Source of the DNA: UBA1672 sp050633285
GTDB lineage: Bacteria; Pseudomonadota; Alphaproteobacteria; Micavibrionales; Micavibrionaceae
DNA: 64,000 nucleotides
Direction of reading: 5' to 3'
NCBI GenBank assembly: GCA_050633285.1
Contig: JBOEGG010000001.1
Location: forward strand, 248,001 to 312,000
Under the pieces are notes generated by a model. That model was not told the DNA's origin. It searched no databases and saw nothing but the letters and a program-made list of their open reading frames with translations. The first letter of the stretch is position 1. Every line of letters begins with the position of its first letter. Shown piece after piece: positions 45,482 through 53,868 of the stretch. A program made the translations under genes and the position numbers.

Positions 45482-47380
45482 CTATGCCACGTTTGATTTT
45501 TTCGATGGTTTTTTTACATGACGTAATAACGCCACAACTGCCGCAGGTGTAACACCCGGTATACGCGCGGCCTCTCCCAATGTGGTTGGGTTAACTTGCT
45601 CTAACTTATGACGCACTTCATTTGAAAGACTACCAATCTGTTTATAATCCAAATCCTTTGGCAAGACTAAATTCTCATCCTTACGGAACGCCGCAATATC
45701 AGCATCATGACGTTCCATATATCCTGCATAAAGTGAATCAATTTCAATTTGCTCAATAATATCGGCAGAAACCTTCTGAAGCTCAGGCCAGATTTGCGCC
45801 AAACCATCCCATGTCACATTTGGATAAGGCAATAGATCTGCAACACTTCGGCGCACTCCATCCTTATTCACACGAATACCCTTAGCCTCTAACTCATTCG
45901 GCGTTGCCTGTAATTCCTTCACAAGCGCACGCGCCTGCGACAAAGCATTCGACTTTTCTGCCCAGACCACCTGACGTTCTTCACCGACACAGCCCGCCAC
46001 GATACCCTTATCCGTCAATCTTTGGTCTGCATTATCCGCACGCAAACGCAAACGATACTCCGCACGTGATGTAAACATACGATATGGCTCAGGCGCACCG
46101 CGTGTTGTTAAATCATCAATCAGCACACCGATATAAGCATCTGCTCTATCAAGCAAAAATACGTCTGCCGTTTCACGTGAAACACCCTTATGCAGTGCAT
46201 CAGATTGCTTTGCCGCATTTACACCGGCCATCAATCCTTGCGCTGCGGCCTCCTCATATCCTGTTGTGCCATTAATCTGCCCGGCAAGGAACAGCCCCGG
46301 CAATCTCTTGGACTCTAATGTCTTTTGCAAATCGCGTGGATCAACATAATCATATTCAACCGCATAACCCCATTCGATAACCTCAACATCTTCCAGTCCT
46401 TTAATCGAATGAATCATCTCATCTTGCACCTCGACCGGCAAAGACGTCGAAATACCATTTGGATATACCGTATGATCATCCAAGCCCTCAGGCTCTAAAA
46501 ATATTTGATGGCGCGCCTTATCAGGGAAACGATGAACTTTATCTTCAACTGCCGGACAATAACGCGGGCCTGTAGATTTAATTTGCCCTGAATACATAGG
46601 AGATCGTGTCAAATTATCAGCAATTATACGATGCGTTTCTTCATTCGTATAAGTGATATAACACGGAATCTGCGGCACTGTAATTTCATCATTTAAATAA
46701 GAAAAAGGAACCGGCTCCGCATCACCATCTTGCCTATCAAGAATATCCCACTTAATTGTACGACCATCCAAACGTGCCGGTGTTCCTGTCTTCAAACGAC
46801 CAAGTGGAAATTCCAAACGCTCCAACGTTTCTGCAAGCCCAATTGACGGCTCTTCACCCACACGCCCTGCGGGTTTAATATCTTCCCCGCGATAGATAAG
46901 ACCACGCAAAAATGTTCCCGTTGTCAATACAACCGTCAAACAAGAATACTCGTCCCCTTCCAGAGTTTTCAAACCGGAAACTGCACCTTCCTCATCCAAA
47001 ATAAGATCATCCGCAGAACCCTGCACAAGTGACAAGTTTGAATAATGTGAGAGCATGTCCTGCATCGCGTCGCGATATAATTTACGATCCGCCTGCGCAC
47101 GTGGACCACGCACCGCAGGCCCCTTTGATGCATTCAACATACGAAACTGTATACCTGCGCGATCAATCACACGCGCCATAACACCGTCCAGCGCATCAAT
47201 TTCACGTACCAGATGCCCTTTACCAAGACCGCCAATCGCAGGGTTACACGACATAACACCAACAGTATCTAACTTATGCGTTAATAAAGCAGTCTTCGCA
47301 CCCGTACGCGCAGCAGCAGCAGCAGCCTCGCAACCTGCATGCCCTCCGCCTACAACAATCACATCAAAATCTTTTTTCAT
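45482..47380 (-). CDS. mnmG: tRNA uridine-5-carboxymethylaminomethyl modification protein MnmG
   Basis: FAD-dependent partner of MnmE that modifies U34 of several tRNAs. The 632-residue protein begins MKKDFDVIVVGGGHAGCEAA (FAD dinucleotide fold), with MSCNPAIGGLGKGHLVREID, GTFLRG, GRLKTGTPARLDG, the PRYCPAVEDK cysteine motif and the late NGTTGYEEAAAQGL. ATG 47380 is chosen over a longer frame. It contains a parS-like site near its middle. mnmE lies just upstream on the same strand, separated by one orphan on the other strand. Confidence 0.98.
   Translation of the reverse strand: MKKDFDVIVVGGGHAGCEAAAAAARTGAKTALLTHKLDTVGVMSCNPAIGGLGKGHLVREIDALDGVMARVIDRAGIQFRMLNASKGPAVRGPRAQADRKLYRDAMQDMLSHYSNLSLVQGSADDLILDEEGAVSGLKTLEGDEYSCLTVVLTTGTFLRGLIYRGEDIKPAGRVGEEPSIGLAETLERLEFPLGRLKTGTPARLDGRTIKWDILDRQDGDAEPVPFSYLNDEITVPQIPCYITYTNEETHRIIADNLTRSPMYSGQIKSTGPRYCPAVEDKVHRFPDKARHQIFLEPEGLDDHTVYPNGISTSLPVEVQDEMIHSIKGLEDVEVIEWGYAVEYDYVDPRDLQKTLESKRLPGLFLAGQINGTTGYEEAAAQGLMAGVNAAKQSDALHKGVSRETADVFLLDRADAYIGVLIDDLTTRGAPEPYRMFTSRAEYRLRLRADNADQRLTDKGIVAGCVGEERQVVWAEKSNALSQARALVKELQATPNELEAKGIRVNKDGVRRSVADLLPYPNVTWDGLAQIWPELQKVSADIIEQIEIDSLYAGYMERHDADIAAFRKDENLVLPKDLDYKQIGSLSNEVRHKLEQVNPTTLGEAARIPGVTPAAVVALLRHVKKPSKKSNVA
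46169..46184. promoter_or_regulatory. parS-like ParB-binding site inside mnmG
   Basis: CGTTTCACGTGAAACA matches the parS consensus at 15 of 16 positions, with the 14-bp palindromic core intact. It is 2.3 kb upstream of parA. Confidence 0.8.
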
Positions 47381-47487
47381 AATATATTCCGATTTGCATA
47401 AGTTATCCCGCGCCTTATACATTTTTCTTGCATATTTTTCCACAAAAGAATTATCATCCTCTACTGAATTATAAAAGCCAGAAAATA

Positions 47488-48090
47488 ATGACCGACGATC
47501 CTGCAGAAAAACATCACGATAAAACTATACTAGGTTCCGCTATAAAAGCCGCATTTCAAATAGGCTCAGCGGCGGCAGATGCGTTTGAAACACAAAAAAA
47601 ACTAACCACTGCATGGGCAGAAGCTCTAAACCCATTAAACATGTTTCTTAGGAAAGAAGAAAGAACGCCCTTAACACAAGATGACAGCGTCCTGGAAATA
47701 CAAGAACAATTCTCTAAAAAATATGGCGCCGCAGGAATAACAATTGTTACTGACTTTGCAAAATGCCGCGCCCTAAACGGTGGTAAACAACATAAAGATG
47801 AAGAAGGTTACTTTGCCGGACAGGAATACTCTATTCCCGGCATGTTCTATCTCATGGATCGTGCATTAAGCGAACATAATTCAAGTACTTATCTAAAAGG
47901 CGCATACGATCAGTTTGAAGATGATGTCGAACGCATGTTTGACAAAAACTGGACGGAGGATACCCCTCTACCGTCACAAAAGCGTCTCCAAGATATAAGC
48001 CGCAGTTATTTAAAACAAATACGTGAATTACCGACCCTAAATGAAGAAATAGACAACGAAGACAAACAAGAAGCATCAATAGAGCTATAA
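47488..48090 (+). CDS. orphan protein between mnmG and mnmE
   Basis: A 200-residue soluble protein that I do not recognise, started at MTDDPAEKHHD. A helical N-terminal part (AIKAAFQIGSAAADAFETQKKL) precedes WAEALNPLNMF, then a mixed region and an acidic tail. No export signal is seen. It is on the opposite strand to the two tRNA-modification genes that normally adjoin, and is convergent with mnmE with three bases between. Confidence 0.65.
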   Translation: MTDDPAEKHHDKTILGSAIKAAFQIGSAAADAFETQKKLTTAWAEALNPLNMFLRKEERTPLTQDDSVLEIQEQFSKKYGAAGITIVTDFAKCRALNGGKQHKDEEGYFAGQEYSIPGMFYLMDRALSEHNSSTYLKGAYDQFEDDVERMFDKNWTEDTPLPSQKRLQDISRSYLKQIRELPTLNEEIDNEDKQEASIEL

Positions 48091-48093
48091 ACT

Positions 48094-49434
48094 CTATTTT
48101 CCGATACAAAAATCGCGAAAAACAACATCTAGCAAATCTTCAACATCCACTTTTCCTGTAATGCGTCCTAAATCACGAATGGCAAGACGTAAATCCTCTG
48201 CTGTTAATTCAGGAAGAGGGGCATTTAAACATCGCTCCAGTGACCCTCGACAATCTGTTAACGCATCACGGTGCCTCTGACGTGTTAACGCAGGCGCCTC
48301 TGCCCTCCCAATAAGTTGTTCAATCATTACTGTTAGACAGTCTAAAAACTCTGAAACACCATCATTGCTAGAAACAGAAATCTGTAACGGATTATCAGGG
48401 TGTTGCAGTTTCACACCTCTATCTGCTTTATTAATCAACGCAATCGTATTATCCTGCCCTTCCAATGCGTAACTATGCGGATCAATTGTATCTTGCGTGC
48501 CATCGTACAAAACAACACGAATATCTGCATCTTCTGCAATTCTGAGCGCCCGTTTAATCCCCTCAGACTCAATAGATTCATGACCTTCATTCCCGATTTG
48601 ATCAGGACGCAAACCGGCTGTATCTGACAAAATGACAGGATATCCACCAATATCTAGATGCGCCTCAATCACATCACGCGTCGTACCTGCAATATCCGAC
48701 ACAATCGCTATATCCCGCTGTACTAATGCATTAACCAAACTCGACTTACCTGCATTTGGCGCGCCAATAATCGCAACATGAATACCATTACGTAAACGCT
48801 CCCCCCTACGGTTATCATTGAGGTGAAGGTCAATGCTATTACTTAACTCTAAAATTTTAGGGGTGATAGTCGGTAATAAATTATCCGGTAAATCTTCATC
48901 CGGGAATTCAAGTTCTGCCTCTACATAGGCAAGGATCTTTGTAAGCTCATCACGCCACCCATCGTAAATGCGTGTAAGCACACCATCCATCTGCGATAAC
49001 GCTTGTGTTTTTTGCATCTGCGTTTCCGCATGAATTAAATCGGCAATCGCTTCAGCTTCTGTTAAATCCATTTTACCATTTTCAAAAGCACGGCGTGTAA
49101 ATTCACCAGGTTCAGCCATACAGTGACCATCCTGCATTGCCAATACGCTTAATACGCCTTCAACAACTGCAATTCCGCCATGTAGGTGATATTCAACAAC
49201 ATCTTCCCCAGTATAGCTTTTGGGATTTTCAAACGCCAAAACAAGCGCATTATCCAATGTTTCACGTGAAACGGGGTGTTTCAATTTGCACAGAATTGCG
49301 CTACGCAGCGGAATCTTTTCACGACCACTCAACACGCGAAAACTTTCATGTGCACGCACACCTGACACACGCACAACTGCAACACCAGCTTGCCCACGCG
49401 CACTCGCAAGTGCGTAAATAGTATTCTTACTCAT
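48094..49434 (-). CDS. mnmE: tRNA modification GTPase MnmE
   Basis: GTPase partner of MnmG in wobble-uridine modification. The 446-residue protein starts SKNTIYALASARGQAGVAVVRVSG, has the folate-like domain signature EPGEFTRRAFENGKMDLTEAEA, the G1 loop GAPNAGKSS, the DTAGLR switch II and the C-terminal catalytic CIGK ending. Its ATG overlaps the end of the DUF6489 gene by eight bases, so the two are translationally coupled. A parS-like site lies within it. Confidence 0.98.
   Translation of the reverse strand: MSKNTIYALASARGQAGVAVVRVSGVRAHESFRVLSGREKIPLRSAILCKLKHPVSRETLDNALVLAFENPKSYTGEDVVEYHLHGGIAVVEGVLSVLAMQDGHCMAEPGEFTRRAFENGKMDLTEAEAIADLIHAETQMQKTQALSQMDGVLTRIYDGWRDELTKILAYVEAELEFPDEDLPDNLLPTITPKILELSNSIDLHLNDNRRGERLRNGIHVAIIGAPNAGKSSLVNALVQRDIAIVSDIAGTTRDVIEAHLDIGGYPVILSDTAGLRPDQIGNEGHESIESEGIKRALRIAEDADIRVVLYDGTQDTIDPHSYALEGQDNTIALINKADRGVKLQHPDNPLQISVSSNDGVSEFLDCLTVMIEQLIGRAEAPALTRQRHRDALTDCRGSLERCLNAPLPELTAEDLRLAIRDLGRITGKVDVEDLLDVVFRDFCIGK
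49258..49273. promoter_or_regulatory. parS-like ParB-binding site inside mnmE
   Basis: TGTTTCACGTGAAACG matches the parS consensus at 15 of 16 positions, differing only in the last base. Confidence 0.82.
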
Positions 49435-49684
49435 CACTATCCGCAGTCTCCGGCATTTTCACACCCATCTGCGCCCAAAATATCTTTTGCATCTCACCAA
49501 TCCCCTGCATTGTCGCAGGCATCCATGTCTTCACCATTTCCTCAGGGCTTAAATTGCGGATATTCTCCTGCATTTTACCCTCCAGCTCCTTCATCAGGCG
49601 CTCTTGCATAGGTGCTATATTTGGTAAACCAATAAACGCACGCGCTTCTTCTGGTGTACATTCGATATCAAAATTGAATTTCAT
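49427..49684 (-). CDS. DUF6489 family small protein
   Basis: An 85-residue protein with the family pattern MKFNFDIECTPEEARAFIGLP, then helices ending WMPATMQGIGEMQKIFW. The family is alphaproteobacterial, of unknown function, and typically encoded directly upstream of mnmE as here. Its stop lies inside the mnmE start region, giving an eight-base overlap and likely coupled translation. Confidence 0.88.
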   Translation of the reverse strand: MKFNFDIECTPEEARAFIGLPNIAPMQERLMKELEGKMQENIRNLSPEEMVKTWMPATMQGIGEMQKIFWAQMGVKMPETADSDE

Positions 49685-49751
49685 TGTATCTATTCCTTGA
49701 ATTCGGTAACCTTACTGACATTCTTTATACATATTTTTGAGAAATAAGCCA

Positions 49752-51419
49752 GTGACAGAAACAACACAAGACACCCATATTCATAAACTCCTCATTGATG
49801 ATGAGTATAAAGAACGCGCCCTTAGCCAAGTAAAAGAAATGGTGCAGGGGAATAAATATGACCCTGAAGACGTAAAGCTAGAAAGTTTTGACGGAGAAGT
49901 TCTACAATTTCAATGCGAAAATATGTTAACCATCTTGCGCAAAAATACGCAAAAGATAGTACCGGGTAAGATAGAAAGCGCTGTTAAAGTTGAAAATGAA
50001 AGCGCTGCTCACGATGCAATGAACAAAGCATATCTTACTTTATCAGAGGATAAAGATTTAGAACGAAAAATCAGAAGCGTTGTTTTAAATCGTAGTGATG
50101 AAGGGTTTGCCGCAAATAATATCATTATACCACTCCCTTTTTGGAAAAAAGACTTTGTCGTAATCGCCCCATGCGCAACGTGCAGAGCCACAGGAAGTGT
50201 CAAATGCCTACCTTGTGCAGGAAAAGGGCAAGAACAATGCCCTAAATGTAATGGGTCCGGCATGGGCCACTGTAGCCAGTGTCATGGCGCACAAATGGTA
50301 CAAGGGCCAAATAATAATAAAATTCAATGCCCTGTTTGTCACGGCAACGGACGAACCTCCTGCACATCCTGCAATCAAAGCGGCATGATACAATGCTCTA
50401 CTTGCCGCACAAAGGGCGTTACAACATGCCCCAACTGTCAAGGTCACGCCTGGGCAAGTACAATATATACAATGGAAATAGAAATCAAAACTGCCTTCGA
50501 TTACCCACGTACAAAATTGCCTGAAAAAATTGTCGAAATGATGGATAGGCATGGCGTAAAAATTAAGAACCATGCGAAAATTACAGTCTCGCAAGCACTT
50601 GAAAGTTCTGTAAACACAGAAGACTTACAAAAAGCAAAAGAACAAGCGACATCAGACCTTAACAAAGATTATCGTATTCCTGTAATTTATGATGTCGTTC
50701 TACCCTATGGTCACGCAGAGTATAACATTGCAGACAAAAGCTATTACACATTCCTCTTTGGAACACAAAGCCAATTAACACACGTGTCCCCTTTCCTCGA
50801 TGATCTCCTTAAGAATGGGATACGCAAACTACACGATGCCGCCGAACATCGGGGTGATATTGCCGATAATCTTAAACAGGCATCAGAGTACAGAACACTA
50901 AGAGAAGGCATATTATACACCGCCTCATACTCTTTAGGTAAGGCACGTAATTTGCTCAAAAAAACAAACAAGCTCGGCTTATCTGACAACGCAATTAAAG
51001 ATATAATAATTCAAACTGATAGCGCCTTAAAACACGTAACAAAGAAACCACGCGAAAAAGGGCTGTTATTTGCCTCTTTAGGCCACTTAATATTATTAGG
51101 GCTATACTACCTAACACCGTTAAGATCCAAAATAATCGCACATATACCGAACCCCAATATGCATATTGCATTCGACGCACTAACCCTCATTGCATCAATA
51201 TTCTTCGGTATAATCATCATTCAATCAACCGCGCAATCCGCCATGCAAAAGCTATTGCATCATATAATGCCAAATAACGTTAAAAAATCTACACCACCAA
51301 AGCTAGGCGATGTAGCATATTGGAATATAGGTATAGCCCTCATAATAGCCATGCTTATAATTGAATCATCTAGACAATTCGCATTAAACTCCCCTCTTTG
51401 GTACATAAATTTGTTTTAG
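49752..51419 (+). CDS. multi-CxxC (DnaJ-type zinc region) membrane protein
   Basis: A protein of about 555 residues with an unusual layout. Residues about 1-135 are soluble; about 140-235 carry eight CxxC pairs (CATC, CLPC, CPKC, CSQC, CPVC, CTSC, CSTC, CPNC) in CxxCxGxG-like repeats, as in the DnaJ cysteine-rich domain. A helical domain follows, and the last 120 residues hold three hydrophobic segments. There is no J domain with HPD. The start is uncertain: GTG 49752 or TTG 49737, no ATG nearby. A zinc-binding, membrane-tethered chaperone-like role is inference. Confidence 0.75.
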   Translation: MTETTQDTHIHKLLIDDEYKERALSQVKEMVQGNKYDPEDVKLESFDGEVLQFQCENMLTILRKNTQKIVPGKIESAVKVENESAAHDAMNKAYLTLSEDKDLERKIRSVVLNRSDEGFAANNIIIPLPFWKKDFVVIAPCATCRATGSVKCLPCAGKGQEQCPKCNGSGMGHCSQCHGAQMVQGPNNNKIQCPVCHGNGRTSCTSCNQSGMIQCSTCRTKGVTTCPNCQGHAWASTIYTMEIEIKTAFDYPRTKLPEKIVEMMDRHGVKIKNHAKITVSQALESSVNTEDLQKAKEQATSDLNKDYRIPVIYDVVLPYGHAEYNIADKSYYTFLFGTQSQLTHVSPFLDDLLKNGIRKLHDAAEHRGDIADNLKQASEYRTLREGILYTASYSLGKARNLLKKTNKLGLSDNAIKDIIIQTDSALKHVTKKPREKGLLFASLGHLILLGLYYLTPLRSKIIAHIPNPNMHIAFDALTLIASIFFGIIIIQSTAQSAMQKLLHHIMPNNVKKSTPPKLGDVAYWNIGIALIIAMLIIESSRQFALNSPLWYINLF

Positions 51420-51492
51420 CCTTTCGATACGATTCGACTTGTCTCGTCCTTAATTACGATTCGATTCAGTTGGTTACAAAAAGATATTAAAC

Positions 51493-51531
51493 AAAATTAA
51501 AAGGTCGCTCCGAAAATAATCCGGAACGACC
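51493..51531 (-). terminator. intrinsic terminator of the leftward orphan gene
   Basis: GGTCG and CGACC flank a TCCG/CGGA inner stem with one mismatch (51503-51531). On the minus strand the hairpin is followed by TTTTAATTTT, about 60 bases after the orphan stop. It may also serve the plus-strand membrane gene less efficiently, since no T run follows on that strand. Confidence 0.7.
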
Positions 51532-51591
51532 AGTGATGTAAGGGACATAACATCATTACAAAAAGTCTTTTGACTTTTATATACACTTAAC

Positions 51592-52083
51592 TTATTTCAA
51601 CGCAACCTGACCTAAAATACGATCTTTTTGACACTGACGGTACGCCACAATCGCAAGAGCAGAGCGATCATCGGATACCTTTTTGTCTTTGTGCCTATAA
51701 TTTACGGATTTTATAGAGTTAACATCGAATTTTTCACCTTTAGGCTCATGAGCATAACGAGCACCTAAAAGCATACTAAGCGCAACTATTTTTCCAGCCG
51801 TGCGCTGGTTTCTACCTGTAGTCAAGTCGGAAGGGTTGTTGTGAGTGTGTGATTTGAGCAGGGGTATACAATCATCAACCACAGGAGAGGAGGGAACATA
51901 ACTCAATGCTTCACGTGAAACATTACGAAGAGTTCTGGAATCTGCTTCATATATATCGTAAGACCATGCCGTCCCAAAAGAGAACGCAACTGTAAAGCAA
52001 ATGCATGAAACAAATGACTTTGATAAAGGTGAAGCCTTATCAAAGCAAACGGTTCTACATTTTTTATATACAGTATTTAACAT
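51592..52083 (-). CDS. unknown protein with N-terminal hydrophobic segment
   Basis: A 163-residue protein started at MLNTVYKK. Residues about 22-40 (KSFVSCICFTVAFSFGTAW) form a signal peptide or anchor after a long positively charged leader. The mature part is basic at its end (NYRHKDKKVSDDRSALAIVAYRQCQKDR). Family not recognised. A parS-like sequence lies within the gene, whose codons it constrains. Confidence 0.65.
   Translation of the reverse strand: MLNTVYKKCRTVCFDKASPLSKSFVSCICFTVAFSFGTAWSYDIYEADSRTLRNVSREALSYVPSSPVVDDCIPLLKSHTHNNPSDLTTGRNQRTAGKIVALSMLLGARYAHEPKGEKFDVNSIKSVNYRHKDKKVSDDRSALAIVAYRQCQKDRILGQVALK
51907..51922. promoter_or_regulatory. parS-like ParB-binding site nearest the putative origin
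   Basis: TGCTTCACGTGAAACA matches the parS consensus at 15 of 16 positions. It lies about 6 kb from the inferred origin and 8 kb from parA. Confidence 0.78.
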
Positions 52084-52299
52084 ATATCTAACCAATATTA
52101 TTTATGTGCTTTATGCTTTTTTGCATATTCCTATACTTTTATAACAGCACAGTTATTTAATTATGACAAATACTATCGTTTCGATTTTATACCATTTTTT
52201 CTTTATATATCAGATAAATAACTGCAAAATACATTAGAAATTTGATCTACATTTTAAATATCTGATAAAATTGTTGAGCAAAAACAAAGGATTACAAAA

Positions 52300-52986
52300 G
52301 TGACAAAAACAAAACTCATGACAACAACTTTGTTATCCTGCATTTCTGCCATACTCATCCCTATTTTTATGATGTTAAACGCAGTAAATTTTTTTACTCC
52401 CGCGCAGCACACTTTGGAAAAACGTCAACCTTCTATCTGGCCACCACAATTAAATAAGCCCTATCCCGATCTTGAATTAATCGACCAAGACGGTATGAAG
52501 TTCAAACTTTCTGATTTAAAGGGGCGTGTCATTATTATAGAGCCTACCGGTATGAATTGTCCGGCCTGTCAGGCATTCTCAGGCGCACATGAGTATGGAG
52601 CGTATCAGAATAACGCCGTGGAACAACACTCAAAATCTTTTCGAAAAATCTTCCCACAATACGCAAAAGGACTAAAATTACCGAGTAAAGATATCTTTTT
52701 TGTTCAATTACTACTCTATGACATGAAAATGGGGCCACCACGCCCCGAAGACGCCGCGAACTGGGCTAAACACTTTAATATTCGAAAAAAAGACTACCAT
52801 ATCGTCGCGGTTAGTCCCTATGACTTGCGTTCTCAGGCAAGTTATAATCTTGTCCCCGGATTTCAACTCATCGACCGTGACTTTAATCTACGTGCTGATT
52901 CATCAGGCCATCATCCAAAGCATAATCTCTATACTCAACTTATTCCACTTACGCCCAAACTTGTTTCACAAAAAACACGTTACTAA
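52300..52986 (+). CDS. thioredoxin-fold (redoxin/SCO-like) membrane-anchored protein
   Basis: A 228-residue protein with one N-terminal hydrophobic segment (about 9-32) and a periplasmic redoxin domain: DLELIDQDGMKFKLSDLKGRV and the CxxC motif C87/C90 in NCPACQ. A late RADSSGHHP supplies histidines where SCO proteins have a copper ligand, but the CxxC (not CxxxC) spacing favours thiol redox chemistry. GTG 52300 is chosen because AAAGGA lies eight bases upstream. A long inverted repeat (TATCAGATA 52208-52216, TATCTGATA 52259-52267) precedes it. Confidence 0.78.
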   Translation: MTKTKLMTTTLLSCISAILIPIFMMLNAVNFFTPAQHTLEKRQPSIWPPQLNKPYPDLELIDQDGMKFKLSDLKGRVIIIEPTGMNCPACQAFSGAHEYGAYQNNAVEQHSKSFRKIFPQYAKGLKLPSKDIFFVQLLLYDMKMGPPRPEDAANWAKHFNIRKKDYHIVAVSPYDLRSQASYNLVPGFQLIDRDFNLRADSSGHHPKHNLYTQLIPLTPKLVSQKTRY

Positions 52987-52993
52987 AGCACAA

Positions 52994-53779
52994 TTATTCA
53001 ATTTCAAAAACAACATGAACCTGCGCCGTAATATTAATTTGCCCTAAAGCAAGCGTTGGTCCTGAACCACTCGCCTCTGCACCACCAATATTTTGAACAG
53101 AATTCTGCATCATCATACGGGCTTGCCCATGACCGGAACGACCTAATTGATAAAAGCTATGATACTGATTAGCATTAATTGTAATCGGCTTACCGAGTTG
53201 CATTCCAAGCGTCTTACTAAGTGCATCACCCTTTTCTTCTGCTGCCTTCGCCGCCATATCACGGGCAGTATCACGATGCTCACGCAGTTTTGTAGTAATG
53301 AACTGCACATTATCTATACGCGTAATACCAATCTCTAACGCCTTGGAAATAAGCTTCTCATAATCTTCAACTTTATTAAGCTTAATTTGTAATCCTTTAC
53401 GAACTGCATAATACGTAATTTCTAACGGGCTACAGCGTCCTTCTTGTTCATCCCTGTAATTACACTGACGATAAGAGGGCTGTACGTTTGTAAAATCTGT
53501 CTGAATATATTTTTCCTCTATATCCATTTTTTTGGATAGAAACTCAATAAAAGAACCAATAACTTCATCATTTTTACGTTGTGTCGCAACCAAACTTTGC
53601 CCGCGACCTTCCGCCGTCATAGAAATAATAACCTGATCGGGAACAACGCGCACTTCCGCTTCACCGGTTATAGTTATTGTTCTGCGTGTTTCTTGAGGTA
53701 CAGCATTCTGCGCATAAGCCATTTGAGACATAAACACACAAAGAACTGTTAAAAGGTGAGAGAGAAAACATACACGCAT
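52994..53779 (-). CDS. SIMPL-domain (DUF541) periplasmic protein
   Basis: A 261-residue exported protein with a signal peptide (cleavage near AYA-23). The SIMPL/DUF541 domain shows ITITGEAEVRVVPDQVIISMTAEGRG at the start and AAEEKGDALSKTLGMQLGKP in the central helix, with a C-terminal strand QINITAQVHVVFEIE. Family members form oligomers and are linked to oxidative stress tolerance, but the molecular role is unsettled. It is convergent with the redoxin gene, seven bases between stops. Confidence 0.92.
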   Translation of the reverse strand: MRVCFLSHLLTVLCVFMSQMAYAQNAVPQETRRTITITGEAEVRVVPDQVIISMTAEGRGQSLVATQRKNDEVIGSFIEFLSKKMDIEEKYIQTDFTNVQPSYRQCNYRDEQEGRCSPLEITYYAVRKGLQIKLNKVEDYEKLISKALEIGITRIDNVQFITTKLREHRDTARDMAAKAAEEKGDALSKTLGMQLGKPITINANQYHSFYQLGRSGHGQARMMMQNSVQNIGGAEASGSGPTLALGQINITAQVHVVFEIE

Positions 53780-53868
53780 AAGACAAATCCTTCTTAATAA
53801 TCACATTCACGCAATCATAAAGAAGAACAGGCTATATCACAATATAGGAGTAAAAGAAGAATATAGGA

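Noticed and set aside
51428..51464. Direct repeat TACGATTCGA after the CxxC membrane gene
   Set aside because: Two 10-base copies only, 27 bases apart, with no further units; not a CRISPR or other array.
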